A DNA stretch of 64,000 nucleotides from Chromohalobacter sp. 296-RDG (GCF_029889885.1 NZ_JARANY010000002.1:105993-169992); one strand, 5' to 3'. Counted from the stretch's first letter, positions 37,973 through 48,680 are shown. Numbers and translations are program-made. The notes: generated by a model not told the origin, from the letters alone.

Positions 37973-38349
37973 AAAACAATAAGTTATGGAATTTCATGGA
38001 TGGGCGTAGACATCACTCGATATTTTGTATCTTAATATAGAGCGGGTTAAATTTTTGCTTTATTATCATGATGATAAGTCATTTTATTCGGTTGTGAATG
38101 CAATTTTACTCCCCGGTATACTCCCCAATTGGCTGAAGCTGTCAGTCGTTGTCGGGTATAGCCAGCATGGGCTCTCCGGTTACTCGGGACCTACCCGGGC
38201 AACTGGAGATGCTAACCAACCATGGAACTGCTACTGACTCGGCTGAGATCGTCATCCTTCGCGAATCGCTCATCCTATCCTCCTGATGACTGCACTATAG
38301 CCTGTGCAGCCCTGGAGGGGGTCACTTCGGTAATAGTCAATATATAGAT
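37973..38349. other. AT-rich stretch without recognisable gene
   Basis: No supported ORF. The base composition changes abruptly from the GC-rich core to AT-rich DNA here, marking the left side of the accessory region. No tRNA, integrase or clear attachment repeat is visible. Confidence 0.6.
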
Positions 38350-38934
38350 TTATAGGAGGCCGCCTTTAGGGCCGCTCTGATGTTGTTGTGTAACTTTATT
38401 AGGTGCGAGATTTTTTAATTCATTCATTTTTTCGTGAAAATTATCGTCATCCCATACGTTACGCCGTAAGTAAGGTGCCTGCTGGCCATTTGGGAGCGTA
38501 TAAGTGGGGTGTTTATATTCGTTTGTATAGTTAGTGTTCGGATAATGGCTTAGGGTAGAAGTATTGTTTGCTTGAGTAATCAAGCTATGATGTTCCTTGC
38601 GGATCAACAGTTCTAATGTGTTTCCGACTGTCAAGCCGTAATATTGAGATAAATTCTTGAGTATCGCATGGCCCTCGTTTGAAATTTTAAATGTGCTTTG
38701 TTTCATATTGGGTTGTTTGTCGCTAGACATCTTTTGCCGAAGATTGTTTTTAAGCTTCCTTTCGCAATCTTTAAAATAAAGGTCTCTAGCGTTTGATTTT
38801 TCAATTTCTTGCACTTGCTCTCTTGCTTCCAAGTTTGTGTTTTTGCAATAAAATCCCTTGTTGTTTAAATAGTCTAAAGCTTTTTCTTCTGCTTCCCTTC
38901 CTCTTTTTTCTAGCCATTTAGATAGCAGTTCCAC
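38350..38934 (-). CDS. hypothetical protein with ribbon-helix-helix-like segment
   Basis: The family of this 194-residue product is not recognised. The N-terminal third is highly charged and probably helical (EKRGREAEEKALDYL, EAREQVQEIEKSNARDLYF). Residues about 77-112 read KQSTFKISNEGHAILKNLSQ followed by YYGLTVGNTLELLIRKEH, which resembles the strand-helix-helix of CopG/RHH plasmid-type DNA-binding proteins. The C-terminal third is rich in Asn, Thr and Pro and likely disordered. Codon use is AT-rich, unlike the core. A role in replication or control of the mobile element is a guess from location near the alpA and gp2-like genes. Confidence 0.6.
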   Translation of the reverse strand: MELLSKWLEKRGREAEEKALDYLNNKGFYCKNTNLEAREQVQEIEKSNARDLYFKDCERKLKNNLRQKMSSDKQPNMKQSTFKISNEGHAILKNLSQYYGLTVGNTLELLIRKEHHSLITQANNTSTLSHYPNTNYTNEYKHPTYTLPNGQQAPYLRRNVWDDDNFHEKMNELKNLAPNKVTQQHQSGPKGGLL

Positions 38935-39214
38935 CTTTCCCTCTCCCGTAGAGCATGTATGATAAGTATTATTATTTATTTATATCATGCGTTAAGGAGG
39001 ATGTCAAAAAAATGTATAAGATGTAATGTTGCTTTATTTTTTTCGTAATTTTTCATAAACAAGTATGTCATTTTCTATCAAGTGTGACGCTTATGCAGAT
39101 GTTTATTATGGCGTGAGTGTTCACATGATTCACGCGATGGTGACAAATTATATTAATTTTTATGGCTTTTGCCATCATAGGTACGGTGTCTCCCTTTAGG
39201 AGCGCCGCCTACTG

Positions 39215-39241
39215 CGCCACCCCCACTATGATGGGGTGGCG
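39215..39241. repeat. perfect hairpin
   Basis: CGCCACCCC (39215-39223) and GGGGTGGCG (39233-39241) are perfect 9-base arms around a 9-base loop. No T-run follows in either direction, so a simple terminator is not obvious. Confidence 0.7.
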
Positions 39242-39265
39242 TAGACAGGGTTAACAAGGGAGCCG

Positions 39266-39367
39266 ATGCAGTATCATTTCGAAGAAGTAGACAAGGTCTT
39301 GGACCAGCGGTATGGGGCTTTTTCGATGTTTAAGGCTTACCGCCCACGCATTAGCGGCATCAGCTGA
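39266..39367 (+). CDS. possible 33-residue small protein
   Basis: An ATG at 39266 just after GGGAG opens a short frame MQYHFEEVDKVLDQRYGAFS, continuing MFKAYRPRISGIS to a stop. It has good initiation signals for its size, but no family is recognised, and it may be the start of a decayed gene. Confidence 0.25.
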   Translation: MQYHFEEVDKVLDQRYGAFSMFKAYRPRISGIS

Positions 39368-39796
39368 ACTTTCCGTAGATCGTGAGCCAAGATCCTAATT
39401 GCAATGTCCTCGCGATCTAGTGGGCTTGGGCAATGGATCGTCTAGGGCGTGATAAAAGGCGGCGGCCAGCTTAGTGTCCGTAATAAACACTGGAAAATTT
39501 AGTACCTCAGGTGCATCTAGAGTTAATAGAGTAAGGTGTAAAGAAATTAGCCGAGGCAACATGTGGTGCAGAGCAGGTTATTAGAGGCCTTCCTGTGTCT
39601 TTGCGGAGGCCAGCCCTTCGTCAATTCTGCTTGGACCCTCTTTCTTTTTCGTGTGCACGGGACAGGGCGGTAAAAAATGGGACATGTGGGAGCTGGGTTT
39701 CAAGTCATGTGAGATAGTAAATCAAGGAGGGAGAAGCAAGCCAAGATAATAATTACTAAGCGGCCCCATCTCATGAAGGACTATCAGGAGTTCAAC

Positions 39797-39994
39797 ATGA
39801 GTATGAAGCTGATCCGCATTAAAGACGTCATGGACCGTACCGGTCTCGCAAGATCCACGATCTATAAGTACATCAGCGAGGGCAAGTTTCCAAAGCCAAT
39901 AAAGCTTGGCACTCGAGCTGTGGCATGGGTTGAAACCGAGATAGATGGCTGGATTCAGGCCAGCATCGAAGAGAGGAATGAAGAAGCCTTTTAG
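39797..39994 (+). CDS. AlpA family phage regulatory protein
   Basis: The 65-residue protein starts at 39797 (behind AGGAG) with MSMKLIRIKDVMDRTGLARS and continues TIYKYISEGKFPKPIKLGTRAVAW, the MerR-like winged helix of AlpA/excisionase proteins. Such small proteins activate integrase genes or control excision of P4-like satellites and integrative elements. No integrase is present in the window, so its target is likely outside or lost. It lies upstream of a Gp2/YfjJ-like gene, a common pairing in satellite elements. Confidence 0.85.
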   Translation: MSMKLIRIKDVMDRTGLARSTIYKYISEGKFPKPIKLGTRAVAWVETEIDGWIQASIEERNEEAF

Positions 39995-40311
39995 TGCGCA
40001 TCAGTGCAGTTTATTGATTTAATTTAAGAGTAAAACCTCGACCGCTTTCCACCCTCGTAATCGCATGCTGTCTGAAGTGTCGGTAACTAAGTCAGTATTT
40101 TAGACCCTTGTTTAATTGTTATTTATTTAGCCTCCCTATTCAAGAATAGCATGGGACCTCAAGGCCCGTACCTAACTTAGCAAAGGGCGAAACAGGGGAA
40201 TACTCACATGGCTCTATGGATCTAGCAGACAACTGGAGGATCCACCGTGCCTAAAATAAACGTCCATGCTTTGCCGGTCATGGCGTTTGCCCATCCCACT
40301 GGAGATATGAA
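39995..40311 (+). other. leader region of the gp2-like gene
   Basis: No clear gene. A GTG at 40247 preceded by GGAGG opens a frame beginning MPKINVHALPVMAFAHPTGD, which runs out of frame into the gp2-like gene and is probably a short leader or a remnant. A second ribosome site (GGAGAT) belongs to the real start at 40312. Confidence 0.35.
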
Positions 40312-40971
40312 ATGCCACAGCGACACCCTTCCAACTCCAACCTGCACTTACATTACAACAATTCATATAACGACCTGGAGGTTCAGATGGAGTCTTTGCC
40401 TATGGTGGCCGAGTACCTTGAGGCGCTCCACGCTACGCTGCAGAAAGCCATGAGCGATTACTCTCGAGTGATGGCTTTTCGGGTTGACCCGGTTATTCCT
40501 ACCGTGATCAGCGACAGGATGACGTCGGAAGACCACAAGCTCCTTATCAAGCGGTTCATCGCTTCCCTGAAAGCCATCATCAAGCACGATAGGACACGGA
40601 AGTGTCGGAGCGGCTGGGTGCCGGATACCAAGGTCCGCTACGTCTGGTGTCGGGAGGTCGGCACCAATGGCAAGCCGCACTATCACTTCTTCTTGATCCT
40701 CAATCGCGATGCCTACCACATGCTCGGGAAGGCATGCTCGCCTAACGAGAACCTCTCCAACCGCATCTCGCGGGCCTGGTACAGCGCGCTGGGGGTGGGA
40801 TGGAATCCGGAGGATCCATGGATACATGTACCAGCCAACCCGGTGTACTGGGTCGACAGGGGGAATGTGGGCCACTTTCAGAAGGCCTTCTACCGAGCTT
40901 CTTACATGTGCAAGGCTGAGACGAAACACTACGGTCTAGGGCTGCGGGCGTTTGATACCAGTCGGGGCTGA
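40312..40971 (+). CDS. inovirus Gp2 / YfjJ-like protein (DUF3296)
   Basis: The 219-residue protein has the YagK/YfjJ C-terminal-type domain of phage satellites and inoviruses: SDYSRVMAFRVDP, the HUH-like KPHYHFFLILNRDAYH with the spaced His residues, SRAWYSALGVGW and YRASYMCKAETKHYG. Such proteins are thought to act in replication initiation of small mobile elements. The start at 40312 follows GGAGAT at normal spacing. Together with alpA it marks a satellite-like mobile element next to the defence genes. Confidence 0.82.
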   Translation: MPQRHPSNSNLHLHYNNSYNDLEVQMESLPMVAEYLEALHATLQKAMSDYSRVMAFRVDPVIPTVISDRMTSEDHKLLIKRFIASLKAIIKHDRTRKCRSGWVPDTKVRYVWCREVGTNGKPHYHFFLILNRDAYHMLGKACSPNENLSNRISRAWYSALGVGWNPEDPWIHVPANPVYWVDRGNVGHFQKAFYRASYMCKAETKHYGLGLRAFDTSRG

Positions 40972-41352
40972 GCACTAGAACAAGAAGGCCACCCGCCGCG
41001 AGCGGTTCCCGCCTCAGTGATGCCGTGGTGCCATGGCTGCCTGAGCCGTATGTGGAATGGGCAGGGCAGTCAATACAGTTTTCTGCGAACCACGATAAAG
41101 CGTGTGGTCCCAGACTACCTTCTCAATGGGATGGTTCAGCGGTTCAAGGGCTATATCGACGTAAAGCGGTTATCAAAGGCGGTTGGGCTTCAGCAAGCCA
41201 ATGCGTGCCTGGCGTTCAGAGCCTGCCTCCAGGATTGCTGGAGGCTCTCTTTGTCAGCCCATGGCCTTCACGCGCCAACTCTGGTGAGATAGGCGGCTAT
41301 AATCACGGCCATTCGAGTCAGCCGCTCACCGAATACAGGAAGCAAGCGTTAC
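40972..41352 (+). other. gap before hsdM with a probable promoter
   Basis: No recognised gene; one plus frame stays open through the whole gap into hsdM, but its product has no recognisable motif. A TATAAT box at 41298-41303 lies 50 bases upstream of hsdM and is a good -10 candidate for the restriction operon. The matching -35 box is weak. Confidence 0.4.
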
Positions 41353-43776
41353 ATGATCCTTACCCTCAACCAGCTGGAACGGCACTTGTTCAAGGCCGCC
41401 GACATCCTGCGCGGGCGCATGGACGCCTCGGAGTTCAAGGAATACATCTTCGGCATGCTGTTCCTCAAGCGCTGCTCGGACGTCTTCGAGCAGCGTCAGG
41501 AAGAGGTCCGAGAGCAGCTCAGGCAGGCTGGCAAGAGCGATATCGACATCGCTCAGGTCATCGAGATGCCGAGCTGGTACAAGGCCACCTTCTATGTTCC
41601 CGAGCAGGCGCGCTGGCCGTACCTGCTGAAGGAGGCCCATCAAGGCGTCGGCAATGCCTTGAACAAGGCGCTCGCCGGCCTGGAAGAGCACAACACCAGC
41701 CTCGCCGGAGTGCTCGAGCATATCGACTTCACCCGCAAGGTGGGCTCCACCACGCTGCCGGACAAGAAGCTGCGCGATCTTATCGTCCATTTCAGTGAGT
41801 ACCGCCTGCGCAACGAGGACTTCGAGTTCCCCGACCTGCTCGGCGCCGCCTACGAGTTCCTGATTCGCGACTTCGCCGACTCCGCCGGCAAGAAAGGCGG
41901 TGAGTTCTACACCCCACGCCCGGTGGTCCGCATGATGGTGCGGCTGATGGACCCCCAGGAAGACCACAGCGTTTACGACCCCTGCATGGGATCGGGCGGT
42001 ATGTTGATCCACGCCAAGGAGTACCTGGAGGAACAGGGCGGCGATCCGCGCCGGCTCAACCTCTTCGGCCAGGAGACCTCCGGCTCGGTGTGGGCCATCG
42101 CCAAGATGAACATGCTGCTGCACGGCATCGGCTCCGCCGACTTGCGCAACGACGACACCCTCACCGATCCTCAGCATGTCGAGGGCGGCGAGCTGATGCG
42201 CTTCGACCGCATTCTCACCAATCCGCCTTTCTCGATCGGCTACACGCCGAGCCAGAACTTCCCGGAGCGCTTTTATTACGGCAGCGTGCTGGAAGGCGCC
42301 AAGAAGGCCGACCTGATGTTCCTGCAGCATATGGTCGCGAGCCTTAATGCCTCCGGTCGGCTGGCCACCGTCATGCCCCACGGTGTGCTGTTTCGCGGTG
42401 GCGACGAGAAGCGCATTCGCGCCGGCCTGCTGGAAGACGACCTGGTGGAAGCGGTGATCGGCTTGGCGCCCAACCTGTTCTACGGCACCGGGATTCCGGC
42501 CAGCATCTTGGTGCTACGCGCCAAAGGTGCCAAGCCCGCCGAGCGGCAAGGGCAGGTGCTGTTCATCAATGCCGACGACGAATATCACGAAGGCCGCGCC
42601 CAGAACCACCTGCTGCCGGAGCACATCGAGAAGATCGCCAGCACCTATGAGGCTTTCGAGGACGTGTCCGGCTTCGCCCGGGCGGTGCCCCTCGCGGAGC
42701 TGCGCGACAACGACTACAACCTCAACATCCGCCGCTACGCCGACAACACCCCGCCGCCGGAGCCTCAAGACGTACGCGCCCACCTCAAGGGCGGCGTGCC
42801 GCTGGCCGAGATCGACGCCAGGCGCCCGCTCTTCGACGCCCAGGGACTCGACTCTATGGGGCTCTTTACGCCGAAGGCGAACGATCCCGACTATGTGGAC
42901 TTCGCCGAGTCACTCAACGAGAAACGCGACCTCAAACCGGCCATCGAGGCGGACGCCGGCCTAACCGCCAAGGAAGCCCGGGTGATGGACGCCTTTGAGA
43001 CCTGGTGGGCCGAGCATGGCGCCAGCATCACCACCCTCTCCGGCAACGGCGGCCGGCTCACTCGGCTGCGCGACGAGCTGCTGGGCAGCTTCACCGCCGC
43101 GCTGGAGCCCACCGCCATGCTCAACCGCTTCGCGGTGCGCGGGATCATTGCTGGCTTCTGGTTCGACAATAAGAACGAGTTCCGCACCCTGCAGGCCCGC
43201 GGATGCCTGGGCGTGGTGGACGCCTGGCGTACCGCCATCGTGAGTCAGTTGGACGACGAGCAGAGCAAGGCCAACCCCCTCGACCACCGCCTGGTCCACT
43301 TCCTGTTGCAGGACTACGTGGCTGAGCTGGAGGAGTTGAGCGCTCGCAGGGCGGAGCTGGACGCTCGCATCAAGGCCGCCGAGGCGATGCCCGAGGGCGA
43401 CGACGGAGACGAGGCGGAACCGGATGGCGGCGAGGACGACGACGCCCCCACGCCGCAAGAGGTCAAGGCCTGGAAGAGCGAGCGTACCCAGGTCCGCAAG
43501 CAACACAAAGCCAAGGTCGCCAATTTCGAGAATCGCCTGAATGCTGCCGTGGATGCCTTGGACGAAACCGCCGCCGCCGAACTGGTCGGCAACATCCTGC
43601 ACAACGAGCTCAAGGCCATCCTCGAACGCTATATCCGCCAACAGCGCCAGCAGGTAATCGTCGCCTTCGAGACCTGGTGGGACAAGTATCGGGTGACGCT
43701 GGCCGACATCGAGGCCGAGCGGGATGCTGCCGCCAAGGAGCTGCAGGGTTATCTGGAGGGGCTTGGGTATGTCTGA
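41353..43776 (+). CDS. hsdM: type I restriction-modification DNA methyltransferase subunit
   Basis: HsdM adds the methyl group to adenine in the target of the type I system. The 807-residue protein is longer than usual (about 500-550) because of a C-terminal helical extension. The N-terminal HsdM domain starts [21 protein letters not shown]. The AdoMet motif I DPCMGSGG is near residue 209, and the catalytic NPPF near residue 290 is an N6-adenine type. The extension contains an acidic stretch ([16 protein letters not shown]) and predicted coiled coils that could contact HsdS. The stop overlaps the hsdS start by 8 bases. Confidence 0.95.
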   Translation: MILTLNQLERHLFKAADILRGRMDASEFKEYIFGMLFLKRCSDVFEQRQEEVREQLRQAGKSDIDIAQVIEMPSWYKATFYVPEQARWPYLLKEAHQGVGNALNKALAGLEEHNTSLAGVLEHIDFTRKVGSTTLPDKKLRDLIVHFSEYRLRNEDFEFPDLLGAAYEFLIRDFADSAGKKGGEFYTPRPVVRMMVRLMDPQEDHSVYDPCMGSGGMLIHAKEYLEEQGGDPRRLNLFGQETSGSVWAIAKMNMLLHGIGSADLRNDDTLTDPQHVEGGELMRFDRILTNPPFSIGYTPSQNFPERFYYGSVLEGAKKADLMFLQHMVASLNASGRLATVMPHGVLFRGGDEKRIRAGLLEDDLVEAVIGLAPNLFYGTGIPASILVLRAKGAKPAERQGQVLFINADDEYHEGRAQNHLLPEHIEKIASTYEAFEDVSGFARAVPLAELRDNDYNLNIRRYADNTPPPEPQDVRAHLKGGVPLAEIDARRPLFDAQGLDSMGLFTPKANDPDYVDFAESLNEKRDLKPAIEADAGLTAKEARVMDAFETWWAEHGASITTLSGNGGRLTRLRDELLGSFTAALEPTAMLNRFAVRGIIAGFWFDNKNEFRTLQARGCLGVVDAWRTAIVSQLDDEQSKANPLDHRLVHFLLQDYVAELEELSARRAELDARIKAAEAMPEGDDGDEAEPDGGEDDDAPTPQEVKAWKSERTQVRKQHKAKVANFENRLNAAVDALDETAAAELVGNILHNELKAILERYIRQQRQQVIVAFETWWDKYRVTLADIEAERDAAAKELQGYLEGLGYV

Positions 43777-45058
43777 AACAACGCTTCGACCTGGCTACGA
43801 GAAACCAGAAGAACAGAGTCTCCCTGATGATTGGGCAGTGTTGCGCCTACATGAATCATGCACCTTCCATCAAGGTGGAAAGCTTGGAATAACCAAAAGC
43901 TCTGGCTATGTTACCAGCGGAGCTCCTGCTTACAGTGCTGCCGGGCAAGATGGTTACGTTAGTCAGGTAGAGTTCACCAATACGGATGGCGTTGTCCTGT
44001 CTGCAATTGGCGCCAACTGTGGCAGGTGCTTCTTCGCTTCAGGCGACTGGACAACACTTGCGAATATACAGGCAATAATCCCTTCGCCGAACAAACTGGA
44101 TGCAAAATATCTTTACTATAGAGTGAACCGAGAGAGCTACTGGCCTCGTTCCGGCTCCGCGCAACCATTCATAAAGCCGAGTGATATTCGGAGCTGCTGG
44201 ATTGCGCATCCTCCCGTTAGGCAGCAAAGGCTTATTGCCCGCATCCTCGATACCCTCGACACCCAGATCCAGAAGACCGAGGCACTGATCGCCAAGCTGG
44301 AGAAGGTCAAGGAAGGCCTTCTCCACGACCTGCTGACACGCGGCATCGACGATAACGGCCAGCTGCGCCCCAGCGCCGAGCAGGCGCCTGAGCTTTATAA
44401 GGAATCCCCGCTGGGGTTGATTCCGAGGGCGTGGGTTGTCAGACCTTTGGAAGATTATACATCCTCAGAAATCACCTATGGAATTGTACAGGCGGGGCCT
44501 CATGTCGAAGGAGGCATTCCCTATATAAGAACTGGGGATATGTCAGGTGATTATTTGGACGCCTCCCAGCTCCTCAGGACATCCCCCAGCATCGCTGCCA
44601 ATTATAAGCGCTCCGAGGTGAGTGCTGGCGATCTGGTTGTTTCCATACGTGCAACGGTAGGTAAAGTACTGCCAGTCCCAGGAGAGCTCGCTGGTGCAAA
44701 TCTGACACAAGGCACAGCAAAAATAGCCCCATCCAGAAAAGTTGATCGCGACTACTTGATATGGGCAATGCGAAGCAAAGCAGTTAGAGAAGCTATCGAC
44801 CTTGAGGTGAAAGGTTCTACCTTCAAAGAAATCACTCTCGCTGCACTCAGGCAAGTCCCTCTTGCCTCACCATCCAACCCAAGTGAGCAAGTCCAGATTG
44901 GCAAAGCGCTGCAAGATATAGGTGGTGTGCTTAGCAAAGAATATGGTGTGCTGGAAAAACTCAAAGTGCAAAAGCACGGCCTAATGGACGACCTCCTTAC
45001 CGGCCGCGCCCGCGTCACCCCGCTTCTCGAAAAGGCGCAGGCCACCACCCTGGCATAG
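43769..45058 (+). CDS. hsdS: type I restriction-modification specificity subunit
   Basis: HsdS chooses the target sequence of the complex through two target-recognition domains. The 429-residue protein has TRD1 (about residues 20-145), a conserved helical spacer ([37 protein letters not shown]), TRD2 (about 215-380), and a C-terminal helix with [19 protein letters not shown]. The DNA coding for both TRDs is clearly more AT-rich than the GC-rich spacers, indicating that recognition modules were exchanged. The ATG at 43769 overlaps the hsdM end. The target is not predictable from sequence alone. Confidence 0.94.
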   Translation: MSETTLRPGYEKPEEQSLPDDWAVLRLHESCTFHQGGKLGITKSSGYVTSGAPAYSAAGQDGYVSQVEFTNTDGVVLSAIGANCGRCFFASGDWTTLANIQAIIPSPNKLDAKYLYYRVNRESYWPRSGSAQPFIKPSDIRSCWIAHPPVRQQRLIARILDTLDTQIQKTEALIAKLEKVKEGLLHDLLTRGIDDNGQLRPSAEQAPELYKESPLGLIPRAWVVRPLEDYTSSEITYGIVQAGPHVEGGIPYIRTGDMSGDYLDASQLLRTSPSIAANYKRSEVSAGDLVVSIRATVGKVLPVPGELAGANLTQGTAKIAPSRKVDRDYLIWAMRSKAVREAIDLEVKGSTFKEITLAALRQVPLASPSNPSEQVQIGKALQDIGGVLSKEYGVLEKLKVQKHGLMDDLLTGRARVTPLLEKAQATTLA

Positions 45059-45117
45059 ACCGGGGCTCTCATAACAAAACATCCCGACACCAAGACCTCA
45101 TCGCACAGGGAACCGCC

Positions 45118-46929
45118 ATGACCACCTTCGACAGCACCAAGCGCTCGTTGCCCGAGCTACTCAAGGACATCACCAACGGCAAGATCCAGCTCCCTGACTT
45201 CCAGCGCGGCTGGGTGTGGGACGACGACCACGTGAAGAGCCTGCTGGTCAGCATCGCCCGCTCCTTCCCCGTGGGTGCGGTGATGCTGATGGAAACAGGC
45301 GGCGAGGTGCGCTTCCAGACCCGACCGGTGGAGGGCATCGATCCCAACACCGTGACCGAGAATCCGGACCACCTGATCCTCGACGGCCAGCAGCGCCTTA
45401 CCAGCCTGACCCAGGCGGTAGGCCTGGATGCCCCGGTGGATACTCGCACCGCCAAGGGCAAGAAGGTCCGGCGCCACTACTACTTCGACATTCGCATGGC
45501 ACTGGAAGGTGAAGACCGTCTGGAGGATGCCGTGGTGGCGGTGGATGAAAACCGCCAGACGACCAAGAACTTCGGCCGCGACGTGGACTTGGACCTCTCC
45601 ACCCGCCAGCTCGAGTGCGAGCAGTTGTTCTTCCCCTGCGACAAGATCCTCGATCCCTCGGATTGGCTACAGGACCTCTTCGTTTACCACCAGGAAGTCA
45701 TGGGGGAGTTTCTGGAGTTCCAGAAGAAGATTCTCGGCGCCTTCTCCGCCTATCAGTTGCCAGTGATCGAACTGAAGAAGGAGACCTCCAAAGAAGCGGT
45801 CTGCTTGGTGTTCGAGAAGGTCAACACCGGCGGCGTCCAGCTTTCGGTTTTCGAGCTGATTACTGCCAGCTATGCGGCGGAGGGCTATAATCTGCGCGAC
45901 GACTGGTTCGGCTCCGATATTCGCAAGGTCCCCTCGCGCAAGGCCCGCCTCGAGAACCACGAGCTACTGGCGGATGTCGAGAGCACTGACCTGCTCCAGG
46001 CCATCACCTTGCTGCATACCCATGAACGTAAGCAGGAGGATCTGGCCGCCGGCAACACCGGCAAGCAGGTGCGTCCGGTCAGCGCCAAGCGCGCCTCGGT
46101 GCTGGACCTGCCCCTGGATGCCTACAAGCGCTGGGCCGACGCCGTGGAGAAGGGCTTCGTCGAGTCCGCCTACTTCCTCAAGGGGGAGTGCTTCTACAGC
46201 CGCCGCGAGCTGCCCTACGCCACCCAGCTGGTGCCCCTCGCCGCCGTGTTCACCTTGCTCGGAAACCGCTGGCGCGAACCCCGTATTCACGCCAAGCTCT
46301 CACGCTGGTTCTGGAGCGGCGTGCTGGGCGAGCTCTACGGCGGTTCCGTTGATACTCGTATAGCCCTGGACTTGGAGGAGTTGATGAACTGGTTCGAGGA
46401 TGACGCCGAATTGCCACGCACAGTGATCGACGCCTCCTTCGATCCCACCCGCCTGGAGTCGCTGCGCAGCCGCAACAGCGCAGCCTACAAGGGCATCAAC
46501 GTGCTGATCCTGCGCGAGGGTGCGGAGGATTTCTTCTGGAAAGGCGATATCCAGGAGCTGGATCTTCAGGGCGTTGAGCTGGATATCCACCATATTTTTC
46601 CGCGTACCTGGTGCGAAGCACAGGCCATTGCACCTAGGATCTACGACGGCATCATCAACAAGACGCCGATCTCCGCCCGCACCAACCGCATGATCGGCGG
46701 GGATGCGCCGTCTGAGTATCTGGCCCGCTTGCAGGACCACAAGCAAGTCCAGCTCGATGACGAGGCGATGAACGACATCCTCGAAGGCCACCGTATTCCG
46801 ACCGAGGCCCTGCGCGCCGACGACTTCCATGCTTTCTACCAGCAGCGCAAGAATCGCCTGCTGGAGATCATTGAGAAGGCCATGGGCAAGAAGCCGCTGG
46901 CGGGTGCCGATGAGGAGGGGGAAGACTGA
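45118..46929 (+). CDS. GmrSD-like DUF262/DUF1524 nuclease
   Basis: The 603-residue protein joins an N-terminal DUF262 domain (IQLPDFQRGWVWDDDHVKSLL, then LILDGQQRLTSLTQ near residue 89, the nucleotide-handling DGQQR motif) to a C-terminal DUF1524 HNH domain (ELDIHHIFPRTWC near residue 490). This is the layout of single-chain GmrSD and SspE-like enzymes that restrict modified phage DNA. It lies between hsdS and darT, with 3 bases to darT, so it is co-expressed. It could restrict phages that evade the type I enzyme. Activity on modified DNA is inferred from the family. Confidence 0.9.
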   Translation: MTTFDSTKRSLPELLKDITNGKIQLPDFQRGWVWDDDHVKSLLVSIARSFPVGAVMLMETGGEVRFQTRPVEGIDPNTVTENPDHLILDGQQRLTSLTQAVGLDAPVDTRTAKGKKVRRHYYFDIRMALEGEDRLEDAVVAVDENRQTTKNFGRDVDLDLSTRQLECEQLFFPCDKILDPSDWLQDLFVYHQEVMGEFLEFQKKILGAFSAYQLPVIELKKETSKEAVCLVFEKVNTGGVQLSVFELITASYAAEGYNLRDDWFGSDIRKVPSRKARLENHELLADVESTDLLQAITLLHTHERKQEDLAAGNTGKQVRPVSAKRASVLDLPLDAYKRWADAVEKGFVESAYFLKGECFYSRRELPYATQLVPLAAVFTLLGNRWREPRIHAKLSRWFWSGVLGELYGGSVDTRIALDLEELMNWFEDDAELPRTVIDASFDPTRLESLRSRNSAAYKGINVLILREGAEDFFWKGDIQELDLQGVELDIHHIFPRTWCEAQAIAPRIYDGIINKTPISARTNRMIGGDAPSEYLARLQDHKQVQLDDEAMNDILEGHRIPTEALRADDFHAFYQQRKNRLLEIIEKAMGKKPLAGADEEGED

Positions 46930-46932
46930 GCC

Positions 46933-47589
46933 ATGGCCAATGACCTCTCGCGCAGCCTGAATCCTCGAAAGGCACTGATCTTTCGCATCACGCATCGAGA
47001 CAATCTGCCGTGGCTGCTGGCTCATGGGCTCTACTGCAGGTCGGCTGAGGAGCAGGATTCGAACTTCGCTACCATCGGCAAGCAGGAGTTGATCGACAAG
47101 CGAATGACGCGAGAGGTGCCGATGCCACCAAGTGGCGTTCTAAGCAATTACATCCCGTTCTATTTCACACCGGCGTCGATGATGCTCTACAACATCGTCA
47201 CCGGCCATGGCGTGCCGAGGCAGGACCGCGAGGATATCGTCGTACTGGTGAGTTCGTTACCGCATCTGAAGCAGCTCGGTATCAGTTTTCTTTTCACCGA
47301 TCGGCATGCTTACCTGGCCAATGCCGAGTTCAGCGATCGGCTGGAGGATCTTGCGGATTTCGTTCCCTGGGATCTTCTGCAGGCCAAGGACTTCAAGCGC
47401 GACCTCGAGAATCCCGACAAGACGGATCGCTACCAAGCCGAGGCACTGGTACACCACCATCTGCCGGCCTCGGCACTGTTGGGCATTGGTGCGTATACTG
47501 ACGAGGTGCGCGTCGATATCGAAACACAGGCCATGGCCCATGGCCTTCAACTGAAGGCGGTCACAAGGCCCAACTGGTTCTTCTCATGA
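46933..47589 (+). CDS. darT: DarT-type DNA ADP-ribosyltransferase toxin
   Basis: DarT transfers ADP-ribose from NAD+ to thymidine in single-stranded DNA, blocking replication of invading phages. The 218-residue protein shows the DUF4433 pattern: [21 protein letters not shown] with the NAD-binding Arg/His near the N-terminus, [18 protein letters not shown], and the catalytic Glu170 in [13 protein letters not shown]. Its stop overlaps the darG start (ATGA), which couples toxin and antitoxin synthesis. The key residues appear intact, so it should be active. Confidence 0.93.
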   Translation: MANDLSRSLNPRKALIFRITHRDNLPWLLAHGLYCRSAEEQDSNFATIGKQELIDKRMTREVPMPPSGVLSNYIPFYFTPASMMLYNIVTGHGVPRQDREDIVVLVSSLPHLKQLGISFLFTDRHAYLANAEFSDRLEDLADFVPWDLLQAKDFKRDLENPDKTDRYQAEALVHHHLPASALLGIGAYTDEVRVDIETQAMAHGLQLKAVTRPNWFFS

Positions 47590-48680
47590 TCGAATACACT
47601 CAAGGAAATCTGCTCGAGGCCGACGTCGATGCTCTGGTCAACACCGTCAACACCGTGGGTGTGATGGGCAAGGGCATCGCCTTGATGTTCAAGGAGGCGT
47701 TCCCGGAGAACTACGCCGCCTACATAGAGGCTTGCAAGCAAGAAGAGGTGATAACTGGCAGGATGTTGGTCACCGAGCAGGATGCCCTGCTGGGGCCACG
47801 CTGGATCATCAACTTCCCCACTAAGCAGCACTGGCGTGCCAGAACGCGAATGGAGTGGATCGATGCTGGTCTGGAAGATCTTAAGAGGGTGATCCACGAG
47901 CGAGGCATTCGCTCTATTGCCCTGCCGCCACTGGGCTGTGGTAACGGCGGACTAAACTGGGACGACGTAAAGCCTCGTATCGAAGTAGCCTTGGGCGAGC
48001 TGGATGACGTTCGGGTGTTGGTGTTCGAGCCCACGCCTCAGTATCAGAATGTCGCTAAACGCAGTGGTGTGGAGAAGCTGACGCCGGCGCGTGCACTAAT
48101 GGCCGAGCTGGTTCGCCGCTATTGGGTGCTGGGCATCGAGTGTTCACTGCTGGAGGTGCAGAAGCTTGCCTGGCTGCTGGAGCATCGCATCCTCGCCCAT
48201 GGTCTGGAGAATCCCCTTCGACTCGAGTTCCAGCCCCACCGCTATGGCCCTTACTCAGACCGGCTGCGTCATCTCCTCAATGGCCTGGATGGCAGCTATT
48301 TACACAGCGAGAAGCGCATCAATGATGCCGCTTCCGACGAAGTCGTATGGTTCGATGAGTCACGGCGCGAGCGCCTCAACACCTATCTGCGCAGCGCCGA
48401 GGCCATGCCTTATGCCGAGGTGCTGGAGGAAGTCGACGCCTTGATCGACGGCTTCCAGTCTCCCTTGGGTATGGAGGTGCTGGCGACACTGGACTGGCTG
48501 ATCAGTCAGGAACGTATCGAGCCCACCGTCGAAGCGATCAAGGAAGGGCTACGACACTGGCCTGATGATGTGGCTGGCAAGCGCAAGCTGCGCCTGTTCT
48601 CGGACCGCCTGATCGCGCTGGCACTGGAGCGACTGACGAGTGGGGCCGGTGTTCAGGCACCTTTGATTGCCGAGTCGTAG
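47586..48680 (+). CDS. darG: DarG macrodomain antitoxin
   Basis: DarG removes the ADP-ribose that DarT puts on DNA and also binds the toxin. The 364-residue protein has an N-terminal macrodomain ([53 protein letters not shown]) over about residues 1-155. The C-terminal domain ([31 protein letters not shown]) is typical of full-length DarG and inhibits DarT. It overlaps darT by 4 bases and precedes an unknown gene by 40 bases. Confidence 0.94.
   Translation: MIEYTQGNLLEADVDALVNTVNTVGVMGKGIALMFKEAFPENYAAYIEACKQEEVITGRMLVTEQDALLGPRWIINFPTKQHWRARTRMEWIDAGLEDLKRVIHERGIRSIALPPLGCGNGGLNWDDVKPRIEVALGELDDVRVLVFEPTPQYQNVAKRSGVEKLTPARALMAELVRRYWVLGIECSLLEVQKLAWLLEHRILAHGLENPLRLEFQPHRYGPYSDRLRHLLNGLDGSYLHSEKRINDAASDEVVWFDESRRERLNTYLRSAEAMPYAEVLEEVDALIDGFQSPLGMEVLATLDWLISQERIEPTVEAIKEGLRHWPDDVAGKRKLRLFSDRLIALALERLTSGAGVQAPLIAES

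Larger units (their letters stand above)
38935..39796. other. gene-poor stretch upstream of the AlpA-like gene
   Basis: Eight hundred bases with only a hairpin (39215-39241) and a 33-codon ORF (39266-39367). The left half is very AT-rich. Several stretches look like decayed coding sequence, but none is identifiable. It may hold the control region of the mobile element. Confidence 0.5.

Noticed and set aside
38991..39045. Tiny frame MSKKCIRCNVALFFS after GGAGG
   Set aside because: The ribosome site touches the ATG and the product is 15 residues; no support.
41025..41798. 257-codon plus frame overlapping the start of hsdM
   Set aside because: Most of it is an alternate frame of hsdM, and the upstream part has no recognisable motif.
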